A DNA stretch of 64,000 nt from Chaetoderma sp. LZ-2023a (Eukaryota; Mollusca; Caudofoveata; Chaetodermatida; Chaetodermatidae). The translations under genes were made by a program, and so were the position numbers. The stretch's first letter is position 1. Each line of letters opens with the position of its first letter. Location of the stretch: positions 139,140,496-139,204,495 of the forward strand of contig CM067369.1 of NCBI GenBank assembly GCA_034401795.1. Reading direction: 5' to 3'. The notes under the pieces were generated by a model that worked only from the letters and a program-made list of their open reading frames with translations, was not told the origin of the DNA and searched no databases. Shown one piece after another: positions 1 to 12,713 of the stretch.

Positions 1-1149
1 TGAATATGAGACAGGAGTATAAACAATGCTCATTTATTTACTTATGACCTGAGATTATGATTGTCGGTGATGACGATAATGACAATGAATGATAATGATG
101 GCAGTTGGACGAGTTAGGGTCACCTAACCCTAGGCCTAGCCCTTGTCACTCTGATGGCAGGGTTATCAATTTTCAAAATAAAGCAGAGGAACTGGTGCTT
201 CATTCTCTAGGCAGGTTTGGTGGAAGATACTGCAGTCATAGACGCCAAATTTGCTGTACATTGTGCGCCGGTTTCTCTGCTTTAGATATAATAGAAGATG
301 GAATATTATAATTACAGATGTTTGTATCAGCCGTCACTCATATATTGTAATGTCTTGTTTTATGTGTAGGGGGGGGGCATCGATTCATAGGCTCTGCCTT
401 TGATGGACTGCCCAACTGTGATGTATATATTCTATATATTAAGCATGAAATAAATAATCTTGAATCTTGAGTTAAAGATTTCGAAAACTGGTAACCATAT
501 ATAGCAAACATAACGCTTTAATGCGTACATTTTATAGACGACGGTATGATTTCTTTGTGGTGGGCGGTTGAATAACTCGAATGATGCTTTGGGTTTCCTG
601 TTATCTGTCGTTATTACAAATATGACAGCTGGCGAACGGAGAAGTAAATTCTTCTTGTTATCACCATCACGGGGCTACGTTGCTCAGAGGTCTACCGTCT
701 AGAGCGTTTGATTTGATTTGATTTGATTTTAGGCTCATTCTCACTAAAGAGGAACATTTGCTGTCGCCATTGTTTAGAGCCATAGTGGCAATAAATACAT
801 CTGTGAGATATCGTTTAATTTGTTGCTGGCAAAGAGAGCGACGCTGGCATGGTCCTATTCATTGAAATAGCTTGTCAAAGAATTTGGGGGCGGGCTTACA
901 AGCACTCATCTGATGCATACGTTGCCTGTCGTCCATTTAATAATACTAACTATCTGCTGCAATATGGACCTATGCTCGTGTAAACAGCTATGCATTTGTT
1001 AATATTTCATATACTGGGGATATATGGACAGTTTTATTGCATATTAGCATACTTATTATACACAACTATATATGGTTCAAATGATGTCGCCTGCCTAACT
1101 ATACATACGTTACCACTGCGTAGCATGCTCCGTGCACAAAGACAGAAAT
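1..1149. other. Intergenic, LINE 3'-end debris
   Basis: No convincing gene is visible. At about 360-478 a G-run, a line of text resembling LINE 3' untranslated regions, an AAATAAA signal and a short repeated TTGAATC tail suggest the 3' end of a plus-strand LINE. At 712-737 there is a GATTT pentamer run followed by a block (738-757) that reappears in reverse complement near 11503-11522. A 68-codon open frame at 105-311 matches nothing I know and is probably chance. One exact copy of the ATACATACGTTAC motif lies at 1101-1113. Confidence 0.4.
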
Positions 1150-4145
1150 AAGATAATCATAATCATAATCATAACATGTACAGCTTTTAGGACATTGTAT
1201 CCTATTATCAGCTAATTCAATAAATTTGGTGATGAGCTACATTATCTAATAGTCATTTTTGGATTACATGGTTTATCTAGAGCTCTGTAATTATAGTATA
1301 CAGGATGTTGAATAAATAGTTTATCTAGTCTGGTTTTAAAACTATTTAGAGATGGAGCTTCAACAACTTCAGGCGTCAGGGAGTTCCACCAGTCTATGAC
1401 ACGGTTAGAGAAAAAGCTTTGTCTAAGGGATGTATTTGCTTTGGTTTTAGTAATGTAAATTTATTACCTCTAGTTCTCTTTCTTGGACGGATAATTAGAA
1501 GTTTTCTAGAGTCCACAGTATACAGGTTATGCATGTACTTATAGACATTTATAAGATCCCCTCTTATTCTTCTGTATACTAGACTTGGTAGTTCTAAATA
1601 TTCTAACATTGCCTGGTAATTTAGATTTTTTAATGTGGGCACGATTTTCGTAGCTCGTCTCTGAATTTTTTCAAGTTTTTCTGCTGTTTCCATGTGTTTG
1701 GTGACCATACAGGGGCAGCATACTCCAGGTGAGAGCGTATTAATGTTGGATAAAGTTTCATGAACAGGTCTTCATCTATATATTGGAATGTACGCCATAT
1801 TATGCCTGTCATTTTATTAGCCTTGGAAGTTATCTTCTCTATATAGCTCTCAAATGTTAGTTTTGTATCTATTGACACGCCTAGGTCATTGATTATATTT
1901 TCGTCATGTAATTTTAGGGTTTTCCCGTCATCTATCATTTGATAGGAAGTATTAAAGTGATTATGGCCCATGTGCATTACAGAACATTTTTTAGGATTAA
2001 ATCGGACCTGCCATGTTTCTGACCACTGCTGCAGTGAGTTAAGGTCTTGTTGTAGTTCTTTACAATCATCTGCATGTGTTATGGTTCTATAAGCTTTAGT
2101 ATCATCCGCAAATAAAGAAATGTCAGATTCAATCACAGATGGCATGTCATTGATAAAAATAGTGAAAAGTACTGGACCGAGTACACTGCCCTGTGGAACT
2201 CCACTTAAAACAGGTGTCCATGACGAAAAGGCTCCATTTACTACAACCCTCTGTTGGCGATTTGTTAAAAAGGATCTTAGCCAGTTTAGTAGATTACCTG
2301 AAATTTTGTATTGGCTTAATTTACTTAGAAGGCGTTCATGAGTCACTGTGTCAAATGCCTTCATGAAATCAAGATACAGGACATCTATATCTTCACCCCT
2401 GTCTAGAGCAGTCGTCCAGGCCTCTAACACTTCTAATAATTGTGTAACTGTAGATCGCCCAGCCATGAAACCATGTTGATATTCAGTAAAAAAAAAACCC
2501 TGTTATTTATCATGTGGGCTACTACCTTGTCCCTCACAATGCTCTCCAGTACCTTACAGGAAATGGAAGTAAGGCTAACCTGTCTATAGTTATTTGGTTG
2601 TCTTTTTGACCCCTTCTTATGTATGGGTATGACATGGGCATATTTCCAATCTGTTGGCACTGAACCTGTGTCTAATGATTTTTGGTATATAAGTGTCAAG
2701 GTCCTTGCTATGACATCCTTTAATTCTTTGAGTAGCCGAGGATGTAAACCATCAGGTCCTGGGGATTTGTTTTGCTCTAAGTTGCCTAGTTTTTCTTTCA
2801 CAGTATCCAGATTCACTTTAATGTTGCTCAATGCATTGGTTTCGGTTTTAAATTTCATAATGGGAATAATATTTATATTTTCTTGGGTAAATATACTAGA
2901 AAAAAGTTGATTTAATAATTCTGCTTTATCTTGGTCTGTTACAGTAAGGTTACCATTTATGTCTTCAAGATCTCCCACACTTTCTTTTGTTTTTAGTTTA
3001 TTATTGACATAGCGCCAAAATGATTTAGGGTTCTTTTTAATGTTAGTCGCGATGTTTCTTTCAAAGAGCCTGACTGACTTTTTACGTTGTGCTTTTACTT
3101 GATTTCTCACACGCGCATATTTGTTATAATGATGTGTATCTTGTGTGCCCAAATATGTTTTCCAGTACTTTTCTTTTTTTCTTATTAACCTAAGTAATTG
3201 TCTATTTAGCCATGGTGGTCTATGTTTGTTTGAGGGAATTATTTTTTTGTGCGGTATATATATTGGCATTGCTTGACTTGTACTCTCTTGTAACTTCACC
3301 CAGCATTGATCCAGTGACAGTCCTTCAAATTGCGTCTCCCAATTCTTGTCCAATTCCCTACATAACCCTTCATAATCGCCTTTGTCATATAAGAATTTTG
3401 TAACCTTACTTTGAGTTATTTTGGTGTAGCATATCAAATCAAAAGTAAAACAGATATGGTCACTTTTTCCCAAGCCAGGAAAAGTAGAAATATTTTCAAA
3501 CATATACTGTTCATTTGTGAAGACTAAATCTAAAGTACTAGGTTCGTTATTTGGACGATAACAGGTCGGAATGGTAATATGTTGGTAGAGAAAAGCGTCA
3601 GATACTGCTTCAAGAAATTTAGATGCTCTTATTGATGGTTTACTAATTTGTGGTTCTATCTCCCAGGCAATTTCAGGATAATTATAGTCACCTATCAGTA
3701 GTAAATGTGAATGCTTGCTTTGGACAGATCTTTTAATTGTATCCAGTAATCTGTTATCATTTATTTCATTTGAGTTTGGACTTCTGTATGTTCCCATTAT
3801 TAGCAATTTGTCTCTTTGTTTTAGCCTAATTTCCACTACCACTATTTCATCTGGTAGGTCATCTATTGTTAATAGAGCCTCTACTGGATTCAATACTGAG
3901 CGTATATATATATACACACACCCGATTTACTTTCCCCAGGCTGCTATAGTCTTCTGCATTTGTAAATAAGGAATATCCATCAATTTGTAATTCCTCTTTA
4001 TACACCTTGAATCTGAAGTGTTTGGGAAGTACTTCTGTTAATACAATGATATCTGGCTGTGTATCAAGAACCATTACTAAAAGTTCTTGTCGTTTATTTA
4101 TGATTGAGTCAGCATTTGTATAAAATACTTTAAACTTATTTTATT
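1150..4145 (-). mobile_element. CR1/Jockey-type LINE, 5'-truncated
   Basis: This is a minus-strand non-LTR retrotransposon. Reading downward from about 4145 it holds an AP-like endonuclease, a reverse transcriptase and a C-terminal region, then a 3' tail of ATAATC-type hexamers at about 1152-1173. No ORF1 is present upstream, and recognisable coding begins mid-protein at about 4137, so the copy is 5'-truncated as LINE insertions often are. It splits the field of ACATACGTTAC motifs (copies at 1101 and from 4281 on), so it probably inserted into that older region. The clade is inferred from the overall EN-RT architecture, without phylogeny. Confidence 0.8.
1394..4137 (-). pseudogene. LINE endonuclease-reverse transcriptase, frameshifted
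   Basis: The protein would nick target DNA and copy the element RNA at the nick. Endonuclease motifs are visible in order: YTNADS at about 4125, the TEVLP glutamate, GDYNYPEI near 3690, and GKSDH near 3455. Reverse-transcriptase motifs follow: KAFDTV near 2355, GVPQGSVLGP near 2200 and FADDTK near 2110, so the catalytic aspartates are intact. Three length changes break the frame: one in the TA run at 3904-3913, one in the A run near 2490-2498, and one near 1690-1710. The C-terminus (LEKIQRRATK, RRIRGDLINVYK) ends at 1394. All three breaks lie in or beside simple runs, so they could be slippage or assembly errors as well as real decay. Confidence 0.85.
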
Positions 4146-4863
<718 letters not shown>

Positions 4864-5161
4864 CCCTATTTTTACGCACATGCGAGGGTATATTCATGTG
4901 CTATGAAGAAAGCAATAGCATAAACATTTATGTACCCATCCATCTTAGCGCAAGAGGTAATAATGCAACTAGAGGAATGGTGATTATGATGGTGGGGAAA
5001 CACTGTATGTTTTTGTTTGAACTTGAAAACGAGGCCTGAATATGGTTACGTTGACACAACTGACAACTATTGCCCTACAGTTGACACACGTGGCTAGATT
5101 GTCATTAATGGTGTCTGAAAACGAAGTTTAACATCTGTGCACGAGTTTGAGACTGTCATTA

Positions 5162-6187
5162 TTAATACCGGGTATATCCACCTTGTGCCTGGATGATGGC
5201 CTGGACACGACGTCTCATGCTGGTCACCAACCGACTGATACGCCATTGTGGTATTCGTTGCCATTCAAGATGGAGTGCGTCTGTTAATTCCTGTAGGTTC
5301 TGCACAGGACGATCCCTCCTTCTCACCATGTTTCCCAGAATGTCCCAGATATGCTCAATAGGGTTCATGTCAGGGCTCCTTGCTGGCCATGGTAGGGTTT
5401 CGATGGCATTCTGGCGGAGGTATTCATGCACAGCTCTAGCACGATGTGGTCGGGCGTTGTCATCCATGAATAAAGGGTGGGTTCCAGGTGCATGATTTAC
5501 AAAATGAGGGACCACAACTCTATCCAGTATGGAATCTTGATATCTTTGTCCATTTAGTGTTCCAGGTACAGTCAACAGATCCAGCTTACAATCAAATGAG
5601 ATGCACCCCCATATCATAACGGAACCTCCACCAAATGGAACTTCTTCCATGATGTTACGTTGGTCGTATGCCGTGCGTCTGGACCTCCATACACGAGTTC
5701 GACCATCTGTGGCATGAAGCAGGAACCGACTTTCATCGGACCAGTGTACCCGTCTCCAGGATCTCATGTTCCAGTGTCTTCTTTCGTTGCACCACCTCAG
5801 ACGCTCCTCTTTGTGGTGTGCAGTGAGGAGAGGACGTCTGACAGGTCTCCTAGCTTTCATGCCAGCAGCATACAGTCTCCTTTTGACGGTAGACATTGAC
5901 ACTCTATTGCGCGTTTACCATTGCTGGCTGAGCACTCTGCTGTTGGTGAATGGAGATCTCCTAACAAGGCGTACTAGGGACCGATCATCACGGGCAGTAG
6001 TCTTCTTCGGTCTTCCAGATCTAGGCCTGTCCTTCACCTCGTTAGTTTGCCCATGTTTTGCAATCAAACGACTGAATACAGTATGGTTAATGTTCAGCTG
6101 TCTGCCAATCTCTCTGCATGACATACCAGTGGTATGCATGCCTATGATTTGCCATTTCACACGATCACTTAACCTTCGTCTTGCCAT
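5162..6187 (-). pseudogene. Tc1 transposase with one nonsense codon
   Basis: This is a cut-and-paste transposase frame of 341 codons, the same length as the open copy at 27738-28763. It starts MARRRLSDRVKW, followed by paired helix-turn-helix DNA-binding regions and a GRP linker (RPRSGRPKK). The catalytic DD34E triad is present: the Asp of WSDESRF, the Asp before NARPH, and the Glu of NPIEHIWD 34 residues later. Compared with the other copy, codons 90-91 change from Cys-Glu to Trp-stop (stop at 5915-5917); the frame is otherwise continuous. The second part, from 5902, keeps the whole catalytic domain but lacks the DNA-binding N-terminus. Confidence 0.92.
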
Positions 6188-6472
6188 AGCGGTTCACAAT
6201 CAAGAGCTAATTCTCTCTGTACAAATAAACCACGGTCATGAACACAAAATTCCTAATCTTGTCGCCTAAATCTGTATGTAATGTTCTACACCTCAAACTG
6301 GACTTTTACATAACTGAACACGTGTGCTGTTTCCCGCCACGCACGGACATCAAGCGGCGTGAAGTCATGCATGCATGTGCATTTCGTACTTGGAATTATG
6401 TCAGCTAACGCGGGGACAAAAAGTATGGCAGCCTAGTTGTACCATCATGTTTCTACGCTCTATTGTTTTTGC

Positions 6473-6496
6473 TGGTGCTTAACTTTTGCACAGGTG
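6473..6496. repeat. Tc1 copy 1 right inverted repeat
   Basis: This is the reverse complement of 4840-4863, followed by TATA. The same sequence ends copy 2 at 29062-29085. Confidence 0.9.
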
Positions 6497-7402
6497 TATA
6501 TATATATATATATGATAGGAAATACATACGTTACTATAGGTAACGTATGTATCACATAGTAAGCACTCACATAAATCAATGGATGGAGGCTATTTTTACA
6601 TCTTGGCTTATAAATTAACATCTCTCTGGTAGCCTATGTAACGTTTGTTTCTGTTCTAATTCACTTTGCTATTTAAATGCTGATGTTAAAAGACCTATAA
6701 TTTATAATGGCATACGTGGTCAATTTTATTGAAGGGAGTGGTATATACTATTATCAATATCATAAATTAATTGGTAAATACATTCAGTGAATTGTTGCAA
6801 GATATTCGTGGTTATTATAGATATCTATATCCTGTTAGAATATAATTTTCTAATGCTGTATGCTACAAAGGAGCATCATATAGTTTAATAACGTAAGTAT
6901 GATAAATACGTTACTTAAACATATAAGATCCCAAACTGCTAAACTAGCTTCTGTAGTGATGCTGAAGCTGGGGCCATGGCGTGGACATTGTATCAGAGGT
7001 GGTAAAGGGCAAGACAGGGAGCTTGGGGGGCCTCAACTTTTGATTGTCTAGATGGTCTCAGAGAGCATCTCCTTCACTACTGGTGGTAAATACATACATT
7101 CAGCTGAAGCTACCTAGAACTTTCTTTTCAGAAATTAAATGCTCTGAGCATGTTGCTACAATTTGAGTAACAACAATTATTAGTTTAAAATTAAATATTG
7201 CTTTCTTTCCTCAATTTAAAAAATGCCTAAATTTACGTGAGCCGTGCCACCACACCAACCACTTGCCCACACCCTTACATTTGCAGACTAATGGCATAGC
7301 TTAGAAAATGTATGACTAAAGTGACTACCTCTGTCGCCAATACAGTGGTAAGTTGTCTAAAATAGGCTGTTCCTGACCTTTCTGACAACACATACATTAT
7401 AT
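6497..7402. other. Non-coding with inverted ACATACGTTAC motifs
   Basis: No gene is visible. A head-to-head pair of the motif lies at 6522-6534 and 6540-6552, forming a palindrome around ACTATAGGT. A second inverted pair of the core (TAACGTA/TACGTTA) lies at 6889-6895 and 6907-6913. Degenerate copies occur near 6638 and 7090. The stretch lies just upstream of the DDE transposase-like gene. Confidence 0.5.
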
Positions 7403-7612
7403 TTAACCCTTTGAACCATGAAGTCCTATGATCGTAGTTTCAGGACAATCATACAAGCAAGCTGTTGGATATTTTGAAACCATTTCGCCTGGGAACGGGT
7501 CCTGTCACAGACAGCAACAGCTTCCCGGAAAATTACTCTAAAAATATTCAACATATTATTTCTATTTGTAAATGCTATTTTCATATTCAGTCTTTTATCT
7601 ACAAAGGGTTAC
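7403..7612. mobile_element. TTAA-flanked palindromic MITE
   Basis: A segment of about 200 bp begins TTAACCCTTTG and ends CAAAGGGTTAC, giving inverted ends next to a TTAA target (the right copy is altered to TTAC). Inside is an imperfect palindrome (7463-7552) with arms around GTTGGATATTTTGAAACC and CAACAGCTTCCCGG. TTAA targets and CCCTTT ends are typical of piggyBac-related elements; with no coding capacity this would be a non-autonomous member. Confidence 0.5.
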
Positions 7613-7671
7613 TTATATTAAATTAGACTCAGTTAAAGGGCTAATGCAGTTTTCATTCTTATGCTTCCAGA

Positions 7672-10303
7672 ATGGGAAAAACTCGATCTGAGATACAGAA
7701 AGCGTATAGACAGCGACAGAAACAGAAAGGACCATTCTTGCAAAAAGAAAAGATAACAGTACATCAATACTATGTGCTGCTTCACAGTTAAGCGCTAAGA
7801 AGCTAGCTGAGCGCAACAAAAATGCAGTGTCGAAATCAACTCTCTAGACTTCGAAAACATAAACAACATTTAGAAGCAAATGAAGAAGCTGGTGATGAAA
7901 GTGAAATTGGCTACGTGCCATCCACTCCAGCATCAAGTGAAGTGACTACCAAAGTGTTGATAGTTCTGGGCCTTCTCATGGTCCCGGGTTGATTGTGTAA
8001 CCGCCACTAAGAAAAATACGACCAACCAAAAAATCAATTGGCATAAAGAAGGTTAGAGCTCGTGCATTAGCTAGGGCACATAAGTCCATCAAGTTGCTTA
8101 GATTTGATATAGACAAACTTAAAAGAAAGGTTAAATCGAAGAATAAACAGATAGGGCGTCTTACCAAAGCGATCCACCATCACAAGCACGTTACTAATGT
8201 CAAACCTTTAACACCTCAAAAACGTACCGAAGCTGACCTTAGAATCCTAGCATTGACACCTACTTGGCAACGGGTTGCAAGAAGGAAACTTTTGCCTGGG
8301 AATGTTGTTCTTTCCGAAGTTCAGAAAGCAAAGCAGAGTTGTTCCTTAAAGAAACGGACTTTACTACATTGTATAATTTCCGGGCAAATCGCAAAGAAGT
8401 ATCACTGTGTCAAAGCAATCAGCCTGGCAACAGGTTTGAGTCGGCATTGTCTAATGAACTGTAATTCAAAACAACATCATGTAACTCGTGAATGGCGCCA
8501 GTGTCTATCGCGTGAGATAAAGCAATTGTTAGTTGGATTTCTTAGTAGGGAAGATAACTCTAGAACTCAACCTGGTAAATCAGATGCAACAAAGGATCAT
8601 ATGGGAGAGAAACAACAAAATATTGTTCTAACGGATTGCATGAAAAATCTTCACTGTAAATTTGCAGCAGAACATCCACATCACAAAGTGTCATTTGCAA
8701 CATTTTGCCTTTTGCCATTTACGCCCAAAGTATATATTGCTGACCTCGTTCACCTCTCAGAACACATGTCAATGCATATGGTACCAAAATATTGCACTGA
8801 AAGTACAAGCACTTCGCAAATCGGGGATACGGATAAGTGAACATCCTGAAAACCTTCTCATTCACAAAAATGACATTGATGAAACTTTGAGTGTGCTACC
8901 CAATCATGGTCCATATAAGGTGTGGAAACGTTTAGAACTTGACAATGGTTCTAAAAAACTGAATGTTGTAGACCTGCAGTCGGATGTTGTTACTTTTAGA
9001 TCTGACATAAAGAAGGAGCTAGCAGAGTTTTCTGACCATGTTTTCCGACTCTGCCAGCAATTTCAACAGCTACTGATACTGAAAGAAAATCTTCCACACC
9101 ATGAAATGATCATTCAGTTGGATTTTGCAGAGAACTTTAGTTGTAGGGCCCTCAACGAAGTCCAGTCTGCCTATTGGAATCAATCATCTGTCACCTTTCA
9201 TCCAGTGGTTGTCTATTACAATGAAGGGAATACGGTTATACATCAGAGTTATGTCATTATCTCAGACGAAATGTCTCATTCTGCAAGCACTGTCCGTGCT
9301 TTTCTTGATGCAATTGAGCCAGAAATTAAGACCTTTGACCCGGATGTAAACACATTTTATCATTGGACTGATTCGCCACCAAGCCTGTATAAGAACCGAT
9401 ACATTTTCCAGCTGATTGCAAACCATAAGAATATCTACAATGTTACGGCAAGGTGGAATTATTTCGAGGCAGGACATGGGAAGGGCCATGTGACGGTCTT
9501 GGGGGGACAACAAAACGTATGGCAGATGAAGCCATTCGTCAGGGAAAGTTGGTTATTCAAGATCCGAGTGACTTCTACAACTGGGCCAAAGATTCAACCA
9601 TGAAACGGGTCATATTTGTGTTTGTCTCCAAATGTCTCTGCCAAGCAAAGTACAAAATAATTTTGGAAAGCAATGACATAACGCCTATTCGTAACACAAT
9701 GAAAGTACATGCTGTCGTTGCAGTTACTTCGTCAACTCTCAAAACTAGGGAGACATCATGTTACTGCGATATGTGTTTCATATTGTGTGGCACGTTGAAT
9801 GAACACAAAATGCCTTTCGTTAAGGTATCTATACCAGATCGTGTTAGTACTGAGATGGACGAGACAGTTACGGTAGCACAACACGTATTGCCTCTTTCAT
9901 CTTCCGTAGCTAATGCTGACATGATAGAAACTGTCACAATAGAACAACTGGGCATGCCAATGTCACATTCTGTGGCTGTCATTAGTGATGCTGATGTTTT
10001 CTCAGGCTTGCAGGCTGGCACTGTTGTTGCAGCAGTGTATGCCAATGCGTGGTTCATAGGAATAGTGGAAGATATTGATGCAGAAGATGGTGAATGTGAG
10101 ATTAATTTCATGGTTAAAACTAGGAGTCTACAAGTGGCCCATTAATCCAGACCCTGTATGTGTTAGCAAACAAAAGATTCTTTGTAAAAATTCCTCCATT
10201 AACCAAATGCGGGAAATTTGGTAGATCATTTACTCTAGGGGAATATGAAGGAAACACGATTGAAAATGCATTCACAGTATATGCACATCAGGCAAAATAC
10301 TAA
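7672..10303 (+). pseudogene. DDE transposase-like protein, decayed
   Basis: This belongs to a family of large 'uncharacterised' invertebrate proteins that look like transposon products; I do not recognise the superfamily with certainty. The start at 7672 (MGKTRSEIQKAYRQRQK) follows a splice-acceptor-like TTCCAG. A basic coiled-coil-like part follows (RARALARAHKSIKLLRFDIDK near 8055). The core at about 9110-9500 holds an Asp in QLDFAENF, an Asp in HWTDSPPS, and a Glu in NYFEAGHGKG followed by GPCDGLGGTTKR, spaced like a DDE catalytic set. Near 10020-10110 is a small beta-rich module (VVAAVYANAWFIGIVEDID) resembling a Tudor/SH3-like fold, and the frame finally ends YAHQAKY at 10303. Breaks lie near 7787, 7830, 7990, 8715, 9483, 10120 and 10185, so the copy is dead. 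It sits inside the ACATACGTTAC motif field. Confidence 0.7.
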
Positions 10304-11487
10304 ATGCTTCTATACATTATTATGTTTCTCAACCCTTTAAACTCTGAATGCCTTCAATGATTTCAAGACAACCAATCAAATGTTTATTTTGAAAAAAATC
10401 CGACATGAAACAAGCAGCAACAGATTGCAGCTCAAATTAGTTGCAAAATATTCAACAAAATACTTATTACATCATAAATTACTATTACATAATTTTGTAT
10501 TTCATGTTCAAATAGTCATAGTGGTTGAGGCATTCAGAAAGGTATTGAGTACTGTTGCATATGTTATGTTTGTGTTACATACGTTACATGGTATTTAAAT
10601 GGTTAATTTAGTGTTCATGGGCATTGCCAAATAATTTCCCATCTGAATGTAATTTGATAATTCCTTTTAAAATGAGTTCACACTAATGTGTGATATTTGT
10701 GTGAAAGCGAGACTGTGTGATAACTGATACATATACAAATGCGTGCATGGGATAATCATACCATGACTTAGGTCTCTGGATTCTGTGGTACTATTCATTC
10801 ATATGTTAATGATTGTCTATCGGACGTCATAACTGTTTATGCAGAAGGTGTTTAGAGAACGTATTTAACACAAATCAAACTCATATTCATTTACTTTGCT
10901 ATGTATCATGACCACGAAACTAAGTACATACGTTACGTGCATACGTTACTGATCAGGTACGCGCAAGATTGGCCTATAGATATACCCATATGCAAACTCA
11001 TGTACTAAACAAATATATCTCTAATCAGTAATAAGTTGAGTCGTGATGCCACGAACTTACTGACTATCCATTTAACATGGAAATAGAATTTGGTCAAGAG
11101 CAAGATGAGACTATATATTGTACCTAATAAAATTATTATTGGTAATAACTTTATGTTTGAATTGTACACATTTTTGGACATCATAACACCTTTCCATGTT
11201 GGCATACCATTCAATTTCACTCATCCATGTGCTCTAATAGATTTCTAACATAAATAAATATAGGCCTATGTTAATCAATGTTGCTTTATTATCATAAGTC
11301 CAATGTAACGTATGTATGAGAGTACAAAAGTGGTTGCCTATGGGTACTTTTCATGCAGAGCTGCAAAACGCTTAATACCTAAATGGTGCTGTTGGAAATT
11401 ATATAATTTAAAGTGGCTATGTGTATTTATCAAATGGTGGAAGAATTTTGCCATAAATTTAATTGATAAATTTGAGAACATGTGGAT
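10304..11487. other. Non-coding with MITE remnant and motifs
   Basis: No gene is visible. From about 10327 (CAACCCTTTAAACTCTG) to about 10606 (AAATGGTTAA) there is a degenerate relative of the MITE at 7403, including the AAAATATTCAAC arm. ACATACGTTAC motifs occur at 10577, 10924, 10937 and 11305. Confidence 0.4.
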
Positions 11488-11720
11488 GCTTTAATGATCC
11501 TCATTAGTGAGAATGAGCCTTTATTCTCTTGGTAAATATTACAAATTACAATATGATAACAGGGAGTCCACTGGAGGCTGTGCCTATTAGCTTGTGGGCC
11601 CCTGACATAGAATAACATACAAATTACACATGATTTGACATAAGTAGACATAAGGCATCATGACAATATATTACACATAACTACAGACAAATAATATAGG
11701 ATTTGACATAAAAAAAGAAG
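11488..11720 (-). repeat. Probable LINE 3' end
   Basis: Read on the minus strand, this stretch has the look of a LINE 3' untranslated end: GGGGCCCACAAGC, then a short AT-rich run, AATAAAGG, and a final block shared with 738-757. No coding sequence is attached. Confidence 0.35.
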
Positions 11721-11879
11721 AGAAAAAAAGAAGAAAAAGACAAGACATTTGACAAATATGGTTCACTTGTTTTTGATTGTTTTTCATACTGTGGGCAACA
11801 TATTTCACTCATTGGAATGGGCTAGGGGGTGAAGGGGGTGAAGGGGGTGGGGTGGGGGCTGGAGTTCATCCTGTTTCTA

Positions 11880-11880
11880 C

Positions 11881-11920
<40 letters not shown>

Positions 11921-11921
11921 G
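11880..11921. repeat. (ATT)n microsatellite
   Basis: A perfect trinucleotide array of about 14 units. Confidence 0.95.
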
Positions 11922-12713
11922 TCTATCGCCTTCTTTCCCTAGAGGAAAGAGAGTAAACCGGCTATGTGAATCTGTGTTCGAGTCTATTTCTTAGTGTGTT
12001 TGTCATGCCTGGATTTTTTTAGAGCTCTTAGATATGATCAAGTTCTGGATCTGTGTATATCTTGAAGAGTGCTGGTCCAATTTGACTCAGCTTTTAACAC
12101 AGAAGCTGCACACTCGCTGAATATTCAGAAAAGCCACCCGACCGAGAGTTGTTGGTGGCTTAGCCAACCACAGCCCCCGGTCAAGTCCTCTTCAAAACAC
12201 CCAGCAAGAGGAGCTATGTCCCTTGGGATGTGTTGTCTGTAAGACCCAGAAGCCAGACATTCACATAAAATATAATATAATAAAATTAATTAAATTAAAT
12301 ATGATTATGGTTAATGATACAGTAAAGATAACAATGGCCAACTGTAATCTGTAATCTGTACTCAGAACGCCAGCCTCGATGGGCTCACCCCTGGCACGAG
12401 CAGGGTAACGAATAGTTGCAACTTGAGTTGCACAACAGTTTATTATTAAAGTTTTTATTAATTTAACTAATGTTCGGAAGACACGAAGAAGCTGAACAGA
12501 TGTTGCCGAGCACACGCGCACAAGCTGGATTGAATCCATTGCGACACTGACGCTCCTGGGAGAGTATCCGGGTTATATTAATTTCCCAGGAACCGTAGCT
12601 CAGGCAAGCAATTCGAATCGTGTTGAGAAGTGTGTGCATACTGTACATAGTTCGTGTGTGACAGCTTGGCAAAAGTCAGTGCGGAAAAAGGTGTATGTGC
12701 ACAAAGTACAAAT
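11922..12713. other. Non-coding, possible LINE 3' UTR
   Basis: I see no gene here. The part nearest 12713 follows the stop of the large minus-strand LINE and is probably its 3' untranslated region; an AT-rich ATAAAATATAATATAATAAA run at about 12265 may mark its end. The 12100-12250 part (AGCCACCCGACCGAGAG and so on) is unassigned. Confidence 0.35.

Noticed and set aside
105..311. 68-codon plus-strand gene
   Set aside because: No domain and no supporting context; next to LINE 3' debris.
5193..6269. Plus-strand open frames opposite the Tc1 transposase (also 27656-28159 and 28430-28732)
   Set aside because: Antisense shadows of the transposase; the same frames appear in both copies and carry no domain.
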